From positions 1 through 8,111 of the forward strand of contig URZF01000060.1 in NCBI GenBank assembly GCA_900552255.1: DNA of 8,111 nucleotides. The letters are read 5' to 3'. A program made the translations under genes and the position numbers. The stretch is from an uncultured Eubacteriales bacterium (GTDB taxonomy: Bacteria; Bacillota; Clostridia; Oscillospirales; CAG-272). The notes under the pieces were generated by a model. That model was given only the letters and a program-made list of their open reading frames with translations, was not told the origin of the DNA and searched no databases. Positions 1 through 7,286 of this stretch are shown in pieces (the first letter of the stretch is position 1; every line of letters begins with the position of its first letter).

Positions 1-102
1 AATGGGAAATAGATTTTATACTTCTGAATAAAATATATTATACAGAGATATAAAATTGGAAAAATGCCGATTGGAGAGCTTTTTGTATATATCCCTTTTA
101 TC

Positions 103-131
103 TTGCATTTATATGACGGGTGTGATATAAT
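103..131 (+). promoter_or_regulatory. Sigma-A type promoter with extended -10 for the HD-DUF4180 gene
   Basis: A TTGCAT -35 box (103-108) is followed after exactly 17 bases by a perfect TATAAT -10 box (126-131). A TGA just before the -10 (123-125) gives the extended -10 TGnTATAAT form. The predicted transcript start near 138 leaves about a 30-base leader holding AGGAGG (158-163) five bases before the ATG at 169. This fixes the start of the downstream gene, because a longer reading frame beginning at 64 would lie upstream of and across the promoter. The region before it (1-102) is AT-rich and shows no gene I can support. Confidence 0.8.
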
Positions 132-168
132 AAATGAAAATTTTGGGAAATCAGTGCAGGAGGCGTCT

Positions 169-1227
169 ATGACAAAGCGGGATTATGAAAAGCTGAAAGC
201 CTATATGCAGAGGTGCGCCTCCGACGGTTCACACGACGAAGAGCACGTTTACCGCGTACTGTATGCGGCGATGGAAATCGCCGAAGCGGAGGAAAATGTC
301 GATTATGACGTGTTGATCGCGGCCTGTCTGCTCCATGATATCGGCAGAGCGGAGCAGCTTGCCGATCCCTCCCTGTGTCACGCGGCCGTCGGCGCGGAAA
401 AGGCATACCGTTTTTTGCTGGCGGAAGGCTTCGGCGAGGCTTTTGCCGCCCATGTGCGGGATTGCATCGCGACGCACCGCTTCCGTTCGGATGCGCCTCC
501 TGTGAGCATCGAGGCGAAGATCCTGTTTGACGCTGATAAGGTGGATGTATCGGGCACGTTCGGCATTGCCCGTACCCTCATGTATAAGGGCGGACAGGGC
601 GAACCGCTGTATTCCGTCTTGCCGGACGGGGCGGTTTCCGAGGGAAAAGAGGACAAGGAGCCTTCGTTTTTTCAGGAATATTATACGAAGCTGAAAAATA
701 TCTATTCCCACTTCTATACAAGGCGCGGCGAGGAAATCGCTTATTCCCGCAAATCCGCTGCGGAAGCTTTTTACCGTGCCATGCTCGCGGAGGCGAGAGC
801 GGCCTATGCGGCAAAGCCCTTGCTTGACGGAAAGCTGACCGAAAACGAAGGGGCGGCTTCTGCGGAAATGCAAACGGTGGAGACAAAAAACGGCGTAATT
901 GCCGTCGTTTCCGGCGGGGAAACGCTTATTCGGGATACCGATTCCGCGATGGAGCTTATCATGAACATCAAATATAAAACCGGTGCGGAAAAAATCGCGG
1001 TCGAAAAGACCGCGATTACGGAGGATTTCTTTGTCTTGAGCACCGGACTTGCCGGCGAGATTCTGCAGAAGCTCACAAATTACCATATCAAAATCGCAAT
1101 TTGGGGCGACTATTCGGGTTATACCAGCAAGCCGCTGCATGATTTTATTTATGAGAGCAACAAGGGCGGCGACGTGTTTTTTACGGCGACCGAAGCGGAG
1201 GCGGTTGCACGGCTTTCCGGCGTTTGA
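169..1227 (+). CDS. HD-domain phosphohydrolase (YpgQ/YedJ type) fused to a C-terminal DUF4180 domain
   Basis: A predicted cytoplasmic protein of 352 residues with two domains. Residues 1 to about 215 are an HD metal-dependent phosphohydrolase. The expected ligands are visible as His26, the His56-Asp57 doublet in LLHDIGR, and Asp123 (or Asp121) in ILFDADKVD; THRFR (102-106) and a FFQEYYTKL stretch are typical of the YpgQ/YedJ subfamily. B. subtilis YpgQ is a metal-dependent nucleotide pyrophosphohydrolase, so nucleotide hydrolysis is a reasonable but unproven role. Residues 234-352 match DUF4180, a domain of unknown function usually seen as a separate protein of about 120 residues; its hallmarks LAGEILQKLTNY and DFIYESNKG are present. 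A short polar, Ala/Glu-rich linker joins the two. ATG 169 is chosen because AGGAGG lies five bases upstream and a strong promoter precedes it. The internal ATG at 868 (Met234) has no good ribosome binding site, so a true fusion is favoured over two genes. It appears monocistronic and ends before a strong terminator. Confidence 0.88.
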   Translation: MTKRDYEKLKAYMQRCASDGSHDEEHVYRVLYAAMEIAEAEENVDYDVLIAACLLHDIGRAEQLADPSLCHAAVGAEKAYRFLLAEGFGEAFAAHVRDCIATHRFRSDAPPVSIEAKILFDADKVDVSGTFGIARTLMYKGGQGEPLYSVLPDGAVSEGKEDKEPSFFQEYYTKLKNIYSHFYTRRGEEIAYSRKSAAEAFYRAMLAEARAAYAAKPLLDGKLTENEGAASAEMQTVETKNGVIAVVSGGETLIRDTDSAMELIMNIKYKTGAEKIAVEKTAITEDFFVLSTGLAGEILQKLTNYHIKIAIWGDYSGYTSKPLHDFIYESNKGGDVFFTATEAEAVARLSGV

Positions 1228-1242
1228 AGAAAAGATGATCAA

Positions 1243-1270
1243 AAAAGGGACTGCATAAGCAGTCCCTTTT
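1243..1270. terminator. Bidirectional intrinsic terminator between convergent genes
   Basis: A perfect 12-bp inverted repeat has arms AAAAGGGACTGC (1243-1254) and GCAGTCCCTTTT (1259-1270) and a four-base ATAA loop. It reads as a GC-containing hairpin followed by T-rich sequence on both strands: TTTTGATTTTT rightwards and TTTTTTGATC leftwards. It starts 15 bases after the stop of the HD-DUF4180 gene and 11 bases beyond the stop of the fused E1 gene. It therefore probably ends both the left gene and the dehydrogenase operon. Confidence 0.92.
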
Positions 1271-1281
1271 GATTTTTCGGC

Positions 1282-3750
1282 TTATACGCCCTCTTTGGAG
1301 CGGCGCATTTTCTCAATGGTGGTGAAATTGTGCGTCGGTGTGTAGCCCGCGATCGGCATGATCTTCTCATGAATCGCGTCGATGATCGTGTCCGCCTGCG
1401 GGAAGAAGTGCTTCTCCAGCTCGTGTGCGGGCGTGATCCAGTTGCGGGAGGCGACGACAACCGGCGGCGCATCGAGATAATCGAACGCCATCTCGGTGAT
1501 GTTGGACGCCATATCGCGCATGACGGAACCGCGCTCACAGGCGTCGCCGACAAGGACGATCTTGCCCGTCTTTTTGACGGACTCGATCACCTTTTCGTAA
1601 TCGAACGGCACGATGGAGCGTGCGTCGATGACCTCGGCGGAAATGCCGTACTGCTCTTCGAGAATCTTTGCGGCTTCCAGCGCGCGGTAGAGAACCGCGC
1701 CGATGGTCAGAATCGTGACATCCTTGCCACTCTTCTTGACGTCCGGCTCGCCGATGCGGATTTCATAGGTGCCCTCCGGAACGCCGCCCTCGTGGAACTC
1801 CTCGCCCTTGTCGTAGATTCTTTGGCTTTCAAAGAAGATGACGGGGTCGGTGCCGTTCAGCGCCGCGGTCATCAGGCCCTTGGCGTCATAAGGCGTTGCG
1901 GGGAATACGACCTTGAGCCCCGGAATATGCGCGGTGAGCGCCGTCCAGTCCTGACTGTGCTGCGCGCCGTACTTGGAGCCGACGGAAACGCGGAGCACGA
2001 TCGGCATTTTGAGAATGCCGGCGCTCATGGATTGCCATTTTGCGATTTGGTTGAAGATCTCGTCGCCCGCGCAGCCGATGAAGTCGGCATACATCAGCTC
2101 GACGATTGCGCGGCCGCCGCACATCGCATAACCGACGGCGGATCCGACGATGGCGGCCTCCGAGATCGGCGCGTTGAAGAAGCGGTAGTAGGGAACCGCC
2201 TCGGTCATCTTCTTGTAGACTCCGAACGCGCCGCCCCAGTCGCGGTTGTCCTCACCGTAAACGATGAGCGTGGGATCCTCGTAGAACTTGTCGATGATCG
2301 GCTCAAAGAGACCGTCGCAGATGTTGTAGCGCTTCATCTTGGAAACGGGCTTGCCGTCGGCATCGAAGGCCGTGCGGACTTTGCCGGCGATATCTTTCAC
2401 GCGCGGGACCTCATCCTTGGGCATGAGCATTTCGGCGGGACGGTTGTCGAGGGACGGCTTTTTCTCGTTCGAGAACATGATGGATTCGATCGCGTCGGGA
2501 TTCTTGTCGAGGTCCATGCGCGGAGAGAGCGACTCGTCGATCGCCATTTTGCAGATCTTCGTCATGCGGCGCACGATCGTGTCGTGAATGGCGTCCAGCT
2601 CGGATTCCGAAGCGATGCCGCCGAGAATGAGCTTCTCACGGTAGGCCTTGATCGGATCGGCTGCCTTCCACGCTTCGATTTCCTCGGGCGTGCGGTAGGT
2701 GGAGGAGTCGGACGGGGAATGGCCGGACACACGGTAGGTGACGACCTCGAGCAGCGCCGGACCCTCGCCGCGGACGAGCAGCTCCTTCTTTCTTGCGAAC
2801 GCATCGATAACGGCGAGCGGATCGTAGCCGTTCACGCGCTCCGCGTGCATCTGCTCCGGATTGACGCCCGCGCCGATGCGCGCCGCCATCTTCCAGCCCA
2901 TCGTCTCGCCGGCGGTCTGTCCGCCCATGCCGTAGTGGTTGTTGAAGATGTTGAAGAGGATCGGCATACCGCCGTCGCGGTCCCAAAGCTCACGGATCTG
3001 GTCCATCGCGGACATATTGAGCGCCTCGAGCACAGGGCCGCGTCCCATCGCGCCGTCGCCGCAGTTGGCGACGACGATGCCTTTCTTGGCGTTGCTCTTT
3101 TTATAAAGCGCGGCGCCGAGCGCGATGCCGGCGGAACCGCCGACGATGGCGTTGTTCGGGAAGATGCCGAACGGGATGAAGAAGGCGTGCATGGAGCCGC
3201 CGAGTCCGCGGTTGAAGCCCGTGGTTCTGGCAAAGACCTCGGCGAGCGCGCCGTAGAGCAAGAAGTCGATGGCAAGCTCCTTGACGTTGCCGCGGACCTC
3301 CTCGGTGCCCTCGACGACCTTCAGAATCGAGCCTCCGAGGAACTCCTTCATGATGGTATAGAGCTCATTGTCGGAGAGCTTGTGAATGGCGGAAAGTCCT
3401 TTGGCAAGGATTTCGCCGTGGCTTCTGTGCGAGCCGAACGTATAGTCGTTGATGTCAAGGCAGTAGGCCTCGCCGACGGCGGACGCCTCCTGCCCGATGG
3501 AAAGGTGCGCGGGACCGGGATTGGAATATTCGACGCCGTTGTAAACGCTCTTCGTTTTGATGTCGTTCAGCATCGTCTCAAACTCACGGATGACCGCCAT
3601 ATCGCGGTAGATGCGGATAAAATCGCTCTTGGAATAGATGCGTTTTTCGTCGTCAAGGGAAAGATTGTACTGGCAGACGGGAATATCGTGGAATTTGATG
3701 TAACCGGGCTCAAAGACCTTTCCGGGATCGACGTATTGACTCTTTGGCAT
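1282..3750 (-). CDS. Fused 2-oxoacid (probably pyruvate) dehydrogenase E1 alpha/beta, thiamine-diphosphate dependent
   Basis: E1 decarboxylates a 2-oxoacid on thiamine diphosphate and transfers the acyl group to the lipoyl arm of E2. The 822-residue chain carries both E1 subunits. The alpha half (about 45-400) shows HLSIGQEA (82-89), HRSHG (108-112), GGSMH (184-188), the cofactor motif GDG (231-233) to NN (270-271), and the loop motif YRVSGHS (339-345). A charged linker (about 425-470) leads to the beta half (about 473-815), with GED (499-501), PISEA holding Glu531 (the family glutamate that activates the cofactor) and AQHSQ with His598. Separate alpha and beta subunits usually total about 680 residues, so this is long. 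The excess lies in the N-terminus, the linker, an extra segment of about 40 residues (137-173), and about 10 extra residues before the NN. The start is set at ATG 3750, which has GTGAG seven bases upstream; an in-frame GTG at 3762 has only a weak site. It is the last gene of the operon. Pyruvate is inferred from the full E1/E2/E3 set; acetoin or branched-chain oxoacids remain possible. Confidence 0.92.
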   Translation of the reverse strand: MPKSQYVDPGKVFEPGYIKFHDIPVCQYNLSLDDEKRIYSKSDFIRIYRDMAVIREFETMLNDIKTKSVYNGVEYSNPGPAHLSIGQEASAVGEAYCLDINDYTFGSHRSHGEILAKGLSAIHKLSDNELYTIMKEFLGGSILKVVEGTEEVRGNVKELAIDFLLYGALAEVFARTTGFNRGLGGSMHAFFIPFGIFPNNAIVGGSAGIALGAALYKKSNAKKGIVVANCGDGAMGRGPVLEALNMSAMDQIRELWDRDGGMPILFNIFNNHYGMGGQTAGETMGWKMAARIGAGVNPEQMHAERVNGYDPLAVIDAFARKKELLVRGEGPALLEVVTYRVSGHSPSDSSTYRTPEEIEAWKAADPIKAYREKLILGGIASESELDAIHDTIVRRMTKICKMAIDESLSPRMDLDKNPDAIESIMFSNEKKPSLDNRPAEMLMPKDEVPRVKDIAGKVRTAFDADGKPVSKMKRYNICDGLFEPIIDKFYEDPTLIVYGEDNRDWGGAFGVYKKMTEAVPYYRFFNAPISEAAIVGSAVGYAMCGGRAIVELMYADFIGCAGDEIFNQIAKWQSMSAGILKMPIVLRVSVGSKYGAQHSQDWTALTAHIPGLKVVFPATPYDAKGLMTAALNGTDPVIFFESQRIYDKGEEFHEGGVPEGTYEIRIGEPDVKKSGKDVTILTIGAVLYRALEAAKILEEQYGISAEVIDARSIVPFDYEKVIESVKKTGKIVLVGDACERGSVMRDMASNITEMAFDYLDAPPVVVASRNWITPAHELEKHFFPQADTIIDAIHEKIMPIAGYTPTHNFTTIEKMRRSKEGV

Positions 3751-3836
3751 GATAAAACTCACTTTCTCGGCAGAGTGAAATTTATAAAGGGGAGGACGCT
3801 GCCGCCGTTCGCTCCCTCTGTGACCGCAGCAGCGGA

Positions 3837-5198
3837 TTAAGTCAAGAACATGGCCTCGCGGATGACCTCGCAGACGGAGGGATGCGGGAACACCAGCTTT
3901 TTCACGTCGTCCACGCGCATTTCCTTTTCCACCATCATGGCGGCGCCGTAGATGATTTCGGAGGCGTAATTTCCGATCATGTGAACGCCGAGCAGCGTTT
4001 TGTGCGTCTTATCGACGACGAGCTTCACGATACCGTCGCCGTTTTCGTTTTCCGCGATATAGCGTCCGCTGTATTTGAGCGTGACGGAGGTGCAGGCGGC
4101 ATCCAGTCCCTTTGCCTTGACGCTCTCGGCAGTCTCGCCGACGCAGGCGACCTCGGGATTGGTATAGATGACGGAGGGGATCGAGAGATAATTCACGCGC
4201 TCATGGCCGCCCAGCATGTTGGCGACGGCGACCTCGCCCTCGCGGTACGCGGTGTGAGCGAGCATCGATTTGCCGTTCACGTCGCCCGCGGCATAGACGC
4301 CCGGCACGCTCGTTTGACAGTATTCGTCGGTGACGACGGCGCCGCGCTCCACGGCGACGCCGATGGATTCGAGTCCGACGCCGGCGGTATTCGCGCGGCG
4401 GCCGATGGCGACGAGCACCTTGTCCGCCGGAACGGACTCCGTTTTGCCGTCCTTTTCAAAGGTGACGGCGCCGTTTCCGACCGCCGTTACCTTTGCGCCG
4501 AGGATAAATTCGACGCCTTTTTTCTGATAGTTGCGAAGCAGGATTTTGGAGATTTCACCGTCGGTCGGTCCCGCGATGTGGTCGAGCATCTCGACGACCG
4601 TGACCTTCACGCCGACGGAATGGAAGTAGGACGCCATCTCCAGTCCGATGACGCCGCCGCCGATGACGACGAGCGAGAGGGGAAGCTCGCGCATATCGAG
4701 AATCTCGCGGTTGGTCATCGCAAAGCCCGATTCGACGGACTCTTTGAGTCCCGGGACGGGCGGCACGAACGCATAAGAGCCGGTGCAGAGAAGAAGCTTC
4801 TTCGCCTTGTATTCCTTGCCGTCCGCCGCGACGGTGAAGCCCTCCGCGTCGCGTCCCGTGACGGTGCCGAACGCAGAAATTACCTCAACGCCGGCTTTTT
4901 TCAGCCTGCCGCCGATGCCGGAGACAAGCGTTCCGACGACCTTGTCCTTGCGTCCGACGACGAAGGCATGATCGATGGAAGAGCCGGCGCAGGTGACGCC
5001 ATAGGCCTCTCCGTGCTTGGTATAATCGTAAATTTTTGCGCTGTAAAGCAGCGTCTTGGTCGGGACGCATCCCTCATTGAGGCATACGCCGCCGAGCGCT
5101 TTTCCCTCGAAAAGCAGAGTTTTCATTCCGCTGTGGGCTGCGCGCTCCGCCGCATTGTAGCCGGCGGGACCGCCTCCCAAAACGATTAAATCATACAT
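3837..5198 (-). CDS. lpdA: Dihydrolipoyl dehydrogenase (E3)
   Basis: E3 re-oxidises the dihydrolipoyl group of E2, passing electrons through a disulfide and FAD to NAD+. The 453-residue protein begins at once with the FAD-binding fold (LGGGPAGY, 7-14). The redox-active disulfide motif CLNEGC follows (Cys39 and Cys44), then the NAD-binding GGGVIG (180-185), the second FAD motif AAGDVNG, and a C-terminal dimerisation domain ending in HPSVCE with the catalytic His439-Glu444 pair. All catalytic residues are present, and the length is near the lower end for the family. There is no N-terminal lipoyl domain, unlike some Gram-positive E3 proteins, so the lipoyl group must come from the E2 encoded upstream. 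A GGAG about seven bases before ATG 5198 supports the start. It lies 43 bases after the small membrane protein gene and 86 bases before E1, consistent with one operon. Confidence 0.96.
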   Translation of the reverse strand: MYDLIVLGGGPAGYNAAERAAHSGMKTLLFEGKALGGVCLNEGCVPTKTLLYSAKIYDYTKHGEAYGVTCAGSSIDHAFVVGRKDKVVGTLVSGIGGRLKKAGVEVISAFGTVTGRDAEGFTVAADGKEYKAKKLLLCTGSYAFVPPVPGLKESVESGFAMTNREILDMRELPLSLVVIGGGVIGLEMASYFHSVGVKVTVVEMLDHIAGPTDGEISKILLRNYQKKGVEFILGAKVTAVGNGAVTFEKDGKTESVPADKVLVAIGRRANTAGVGLESIGVAVERGAVVTDEYCQTSVPGVYAAGDVNGKSMLAHTAYREGEVAVANMLGGHERVNYLSIPSVIYTNPEVACVGETAESVKAKGLDAACTSVTLKYSGRYIAENENGDGIVKLVVDKTHKTLLGVHMIGNYASEIIYGAAMMVEKEMRVDDVKKLVFPHPSVCEVIREAMFLT

Positions 5199-5213
5199 AT
5201 CGATCTCCGTTCC

Positions 5214-5229
5214 GCAGTCCTGTGACTGC
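5214..5229 (-). promoter_or_regulatory. Short hairpin just upstream of lpdA
   Basis: A 6-bp inverted repeat (GCAGTC and GACTGC with a four-base loop) sits in the 43-base gap between the small membrane protein gene and lpdA, ending about 15 bases before the lpdA start codon. No T-run follows it on the minus strand, so it does not look like a terminator. An RNA processing or stability element is possible, and chance occurrence cannot be excluded. Confidence 0.3.
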
Positions 5230-5241
5230 TGAAATTATCTC

Positions 5242-5829
5242 TCAGAAATTATTTTGTTTTTTGTCGGCAGGGAAGATGTCCCTATTGGCGGATCGGGAAA
5301 AATAACCGTCGTTTTCCGCATATATGCTTTCCCAGCCCGCAAATCGCTTTTTTCCGTTTTTCTGTTTGCCGAGGGTTTCGTCTTTGATCCGCTTCCATTC
5401 CGTCGACAGGTAGATGTCAGCGATCTCGGCAAACAGCCGGCGTTTTTCATTGATTTCGGACGGATAGAGGGCATTTTGGGGCAGATGATTGCAAAGCGGT
5501 TCTTTGATTTCAAAGGCGGCCGTAACAAGGCGGATATCCTTGTCGAAGGAAAAGCTGTATAAAGCTCTCAACTCGGAAACCAGTCCGACGATTTCTTTTG
5601 CGGTCTGCGTTTTTTCCGGATCTGTCAGCGAACTGACAAAAGACGAGCCGCCATATTTCAAAAGCTCTGAAACGATCTCATGCGTCCGCTCTCTGCGTTT
5701 CAGCCTGCACTGCGTGATGATCTGTATGCTGTTGCTTTTTCTTTGAATCAGAGAATTTGCAATCAGTCCTGCAATACCGAGCAGCAAGGTCACGCAGACC
5801 GCGGATAGGGAAATGATGTTACCGATCAT
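5242..5829 (-). CDS. Small membrane-anchored protein of unknown function
   Basis: I do not recognise this 195-residue protein. It opens with one hydrophobic segment (about residues 3-28, a Leu/Ile/Ala/Val-rich stretch) that should act as a signal anchor. After it comes a basic patch (QRK, then KRRER near 44-48), which by the positive-inside rule places the bulk of the protein in the cytoplasm. The remainder is charged and predicted mostly helical, with no catalytic motif that I can see and a polar Lys/Asn-rich end. The layout loosely resembles widespread single-helix proteins with a basic helix after the membrane segment; that is only an impression. It lies between E2 and lpdA, 47 and 43 bases from them, in the same direction, so it is probably co-transcribed. 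Its base composition is visibly more AT-rich than the flanking genes, which suggests later acquisition or relaxed selection. The ATG at 5829 is the only Met codon in the frame, but its ribosome binding site is 21 bases away. Confidence 0.7.
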   Translation of the reverse strand: MIGNIISLSAVCVTLLLGIAGLIANSLIQRKSNSIQIITQCRLKRRERTHEIVSELLKYGGSSFVSSLTDPEKTQTAKEIVGLVSELRALYSFSFDKDIRLVTAAFEIKEPLCNHLPQNALYPSEINEKRRLFAEIADIYLSTEWKRIKDETLGKQKNGKKRFAGWESIYAENDGYFSRSANRDIFPADKKQNNF

Positions 5830-5850
5830 TGCATTGTCTATGAATAGGAT

Positions 5851-5856
5851 CTCCTT
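5851..5856 (-). promoter_or_regulatory. Ribosome binding site with ambiguous start for the membrane protein gene
   Basis: AAGGAG (minus strand, 5856-5851) is the only good Shine-Dalgarno sequence between the E2 stop and the membrane protein frame. It is 21 bases from the ATG at 5829, too far for normal use, but nine bases from an in-frame ATA codon at 5841-5839. Either initiation occurs at the rare ATA codon, adding four residues, or the ATG is served by a structured leader or by coupling to E2 translation. Confidence 0.5.
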
Positions 5857-5876
5857 GTCCCCCTGCGGAGGCGTCT

Positions 5877-7208
5877 TTATTTGACAAGCAGAAGCTCGAA
5901 ATTTTCGAGCGCCGTGCAGAGCTCGTGCAGAAATCTTGCGGCGGGCGCGCCGTCAAGCGCTCTGTGATCGAACGTGAGAGAAAGCGGGATGCACGGATAG
6001 AACACCGCGGCGCCGTTTACCTCCTTGACGCGCCTGGTCAGCGAGCAGACGCCGAGAATGCCGGTCTGCGGCGGATTGATGACGGGGGTGAAGCTTTCGA
6101 TGCCCGTGGGACCGAGATTGCTCACCGTAAAGGACGCGCCTTTCAGCTTATCGGGGCTGATGGTGCCGGCCTGCGCTTCCTTGATGACCTCTTTCGACGC
6201 CTTGGCAAGCTCCGCAAGGGACAGGCGGTCCGCGTCGAACACGGTGGGAACCATGAGTCCGCGCTCGGTATCGACCGCGATGCCCATATGGACGCCGTCG
6301 AAATAGCGCATGCTGTCGCCGAGGAAATGCGCGTTGAGGTCCTTGTGATTTTTCAGGATTTTCGCCGCGGCGAAGACGATCATATCGTTGATGGTGATGC
6401 TGCCGATGCCCATCGCCTCGCCTCCCGCCTTCAAGGACGCGCGCAGGTTCATGATGGCCGTCGCGTCAAAGGAGGAATTGAAAGTGAGCTGCGCCATTTC
6501 GGAAAGGGAAGCGTGCATCGATTTCGCGATGACTTTCCGGATCTGCGGCAGCTTCACATCGGTATAACCCGTTCCGCAGGCTGCGGGCGCGGAGACCGCG
6601 GGTGCCGCGGAAACGGCCGCCGGCGCTTCCGCGGCGGCTTCTTCCTTTACAGCGGGCGTCTCGCCGCGCAGGTATGCTTCGGTGTTCGCGGACGTCGTGA
6701 CAAAGCCCGCGTCGAGCGCGCGGACGATGTCGCGTTCGATGATCCTGCCCTCGGGACCTGTCGGCGTGACGCGGCCGATGTCCGCATCGGTTTTAAGCGC
6801 GAGATTTTTGGCACGCGGCGAGATTTTGAGCCGTTCGCCGTCGGCCTCGGATGCCGTGGAGACGACCTCCTCCCGTTCCGGTGCCGCCGCAGCGGGCGCT
6901 TCCGCTGCCGGAGCGGCTCCGGGGGCGGGTGTGTCGGATTTTTCGCCCGCGAGCGCGGAGATATCCTCGCCCTCGGCGCCGATGTAGCAGACGATATCGA
7001 GGCAGGGAACGTCGTCTCCCTCCGCCGCGAGAATTTTGAGCAGCGTGCCTTCGACCTCCGCTACCTCGTCGAACGCGGATTTGTCGGTTTCGTAGGAGAA
7101 CAGAACGTCTCCTTTCGCAACCTTGTCGCCGACTTTTTTCGCCCAAGACGTGATGATGCAGCTTTCCACGCTTTGACCTTGTCTCGGCATGATTACAGCA
7201 GTTGCCAT
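5877..7208 (-). CDS. Dihydrolipoyl acyltransferase (E2) of a 2-oxoacid dehydrogenase complex
   Basis: E2 forms the core of the complex: its lipoyl arm accepts the acyl group from E1 and its catalytic domain transfers it to CoA, probably making acetyl-CoA. The 443-residue protein has the classic order. One lipoyl domain (2 to about 78) carries the lipoylated Lys43 in ETDKSAF. An Ala/Pro/Glu-rich flexible linker follows (about 85-120). Next is a peripheral-subunit-binding domain (about 125-162, with SPRAKNLA and GPEGRI), a second Ala-rich linker (about 180-210), and the acyltransferase domain. That domain contains the FTVSNLG motif and ends in DHRALDG with catalytic His415 and Asp419. The start is ATG 7208, with GGAG five bases upstream and the protein opening with the usual MATAVIMPRQG; an in-frame ATG at 7232 has poor spacing. 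Stop to next gene is 47 bases. The symbol is left blank because the substrate (pyruvate, acetoin or branched-chain) cannot be fixed from sequence. Confidence 0.94.
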   Translation of the reverse strand: MATAVIMPRQGQSVESCIITSWAKKVGDKVAKGDVLFSYETDKSAFDEVAEVEGTLLKILAAEGDDVPCLDIVCYIGAEGEDISALAGEKSDTPAPGAAPAAEAPAAAAPEREEVVSTASEADGERLKISPRAKNLALKTDADIGRVTPTGPEGRIIERDIVRALDAGFVTTSANTEAYLRGETPAVKEEAAAEAPAAVSAAPAVSAPAACGTGYTDVKLPQIRKVIAKSMHASLSEMAQLTFNSSFDATAIMNLRASLKAGGEAMGIGSITINDMIVFAAAKILKNHKDLNAHFLGDSMRYFDGVHMGIAVDTERGLMVPTVFDADRLSLAELAKASKEVIKEAQAGTISPDKLKGASFTVSNLGPTGIESFTPVINPPQTGILGVCSLTRRVKEVNGAAVFYPCIPLSLTFDHRALDGAPAARFLHELCTALENFELLLVK

Positions 7209-7218
7209 AAAAACTCCA

Positions 7219-7274
7219 TTCCCGGCGGACATTTAAAGTATTTTTTCTCCGGGATCCGCTCCGCCGTGCGGGAA
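7219..7274 (-). promoter_or_regulatory. Imperfect inverted repeat in the E2 leader
   Basis: In the 78-base gap between the regulator and E2, TTCCCGGCGGA (plus strand, 7219-7229) is repeated in inverted form as TCCGCC-GTGC-GGGAA (7260-7274), a 6+5 bp match with a four-base bulge. An A-run and TACTTTAAAT lie between the arms on the minus strand. The arm nearer the gene directly abuts the E2 ribosome binding site GGAG, so folding or protein binding here could influence E2 expression. No convincing -35/-10 pair was found, so a promoter is not called. Confidence 0.4.
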
Positions 7275-7286
7275 CCGGTGATGGGT

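Noticed and set aside
64..168. A 35-residue N-terminal extension of the HD-DUF4180 protein
   Set aside because: The extension would overlap the TTGCAT/TATAAT promoter, and the AGGAGG site is placed for ATG 169. The extension also has no match to the HD family.
868..1227. DUF4180 as a separate gene starting at the internal ATG at 868
   Set aside because: There is no ribosome binding site upstream of this ATG and the frame is continuous with the HD domain without a stop.
3759..3778. TCACT / AGTGA repeat that could mask the E1 ribosome binding site
   Set aside because: Only five base pairs with a ten-base loop; too weak to claim without conservation.
3797..3834. Inverted repeat CGCTGC / GCAGCG between lpdA and E1 as a possible internal terminator
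   Set aside because: The arms are only six bases with a long loop, and no T-run follows on the minus strand.
1330..3840. An 836-codon open frame on the plus strand opposite the fused E1 gene
   Set aside because: It lies in exact codon register with E1 and is explained by the absence of TTA, CTA and TCA codons in E1. It has no recognisable domain, and the E1 frame carries all conserved motifs.
3882..5189. A 435-codon open frame opposite lpdA and a 337-codon frame (229-1242) opposite the HD-DUF4180 gene
   Set aside because: Both are in codon register with clear protein-coding genes, show biased composition and no family features, and are shadows of codon usage.
7231..7250. TACTTTAAAT preceded by an A-run as a promoter for E2 on the minus strand
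   Set aside because: No -35 hexamer lies at a suitable distance, so the evidence does not reach a promoter call.
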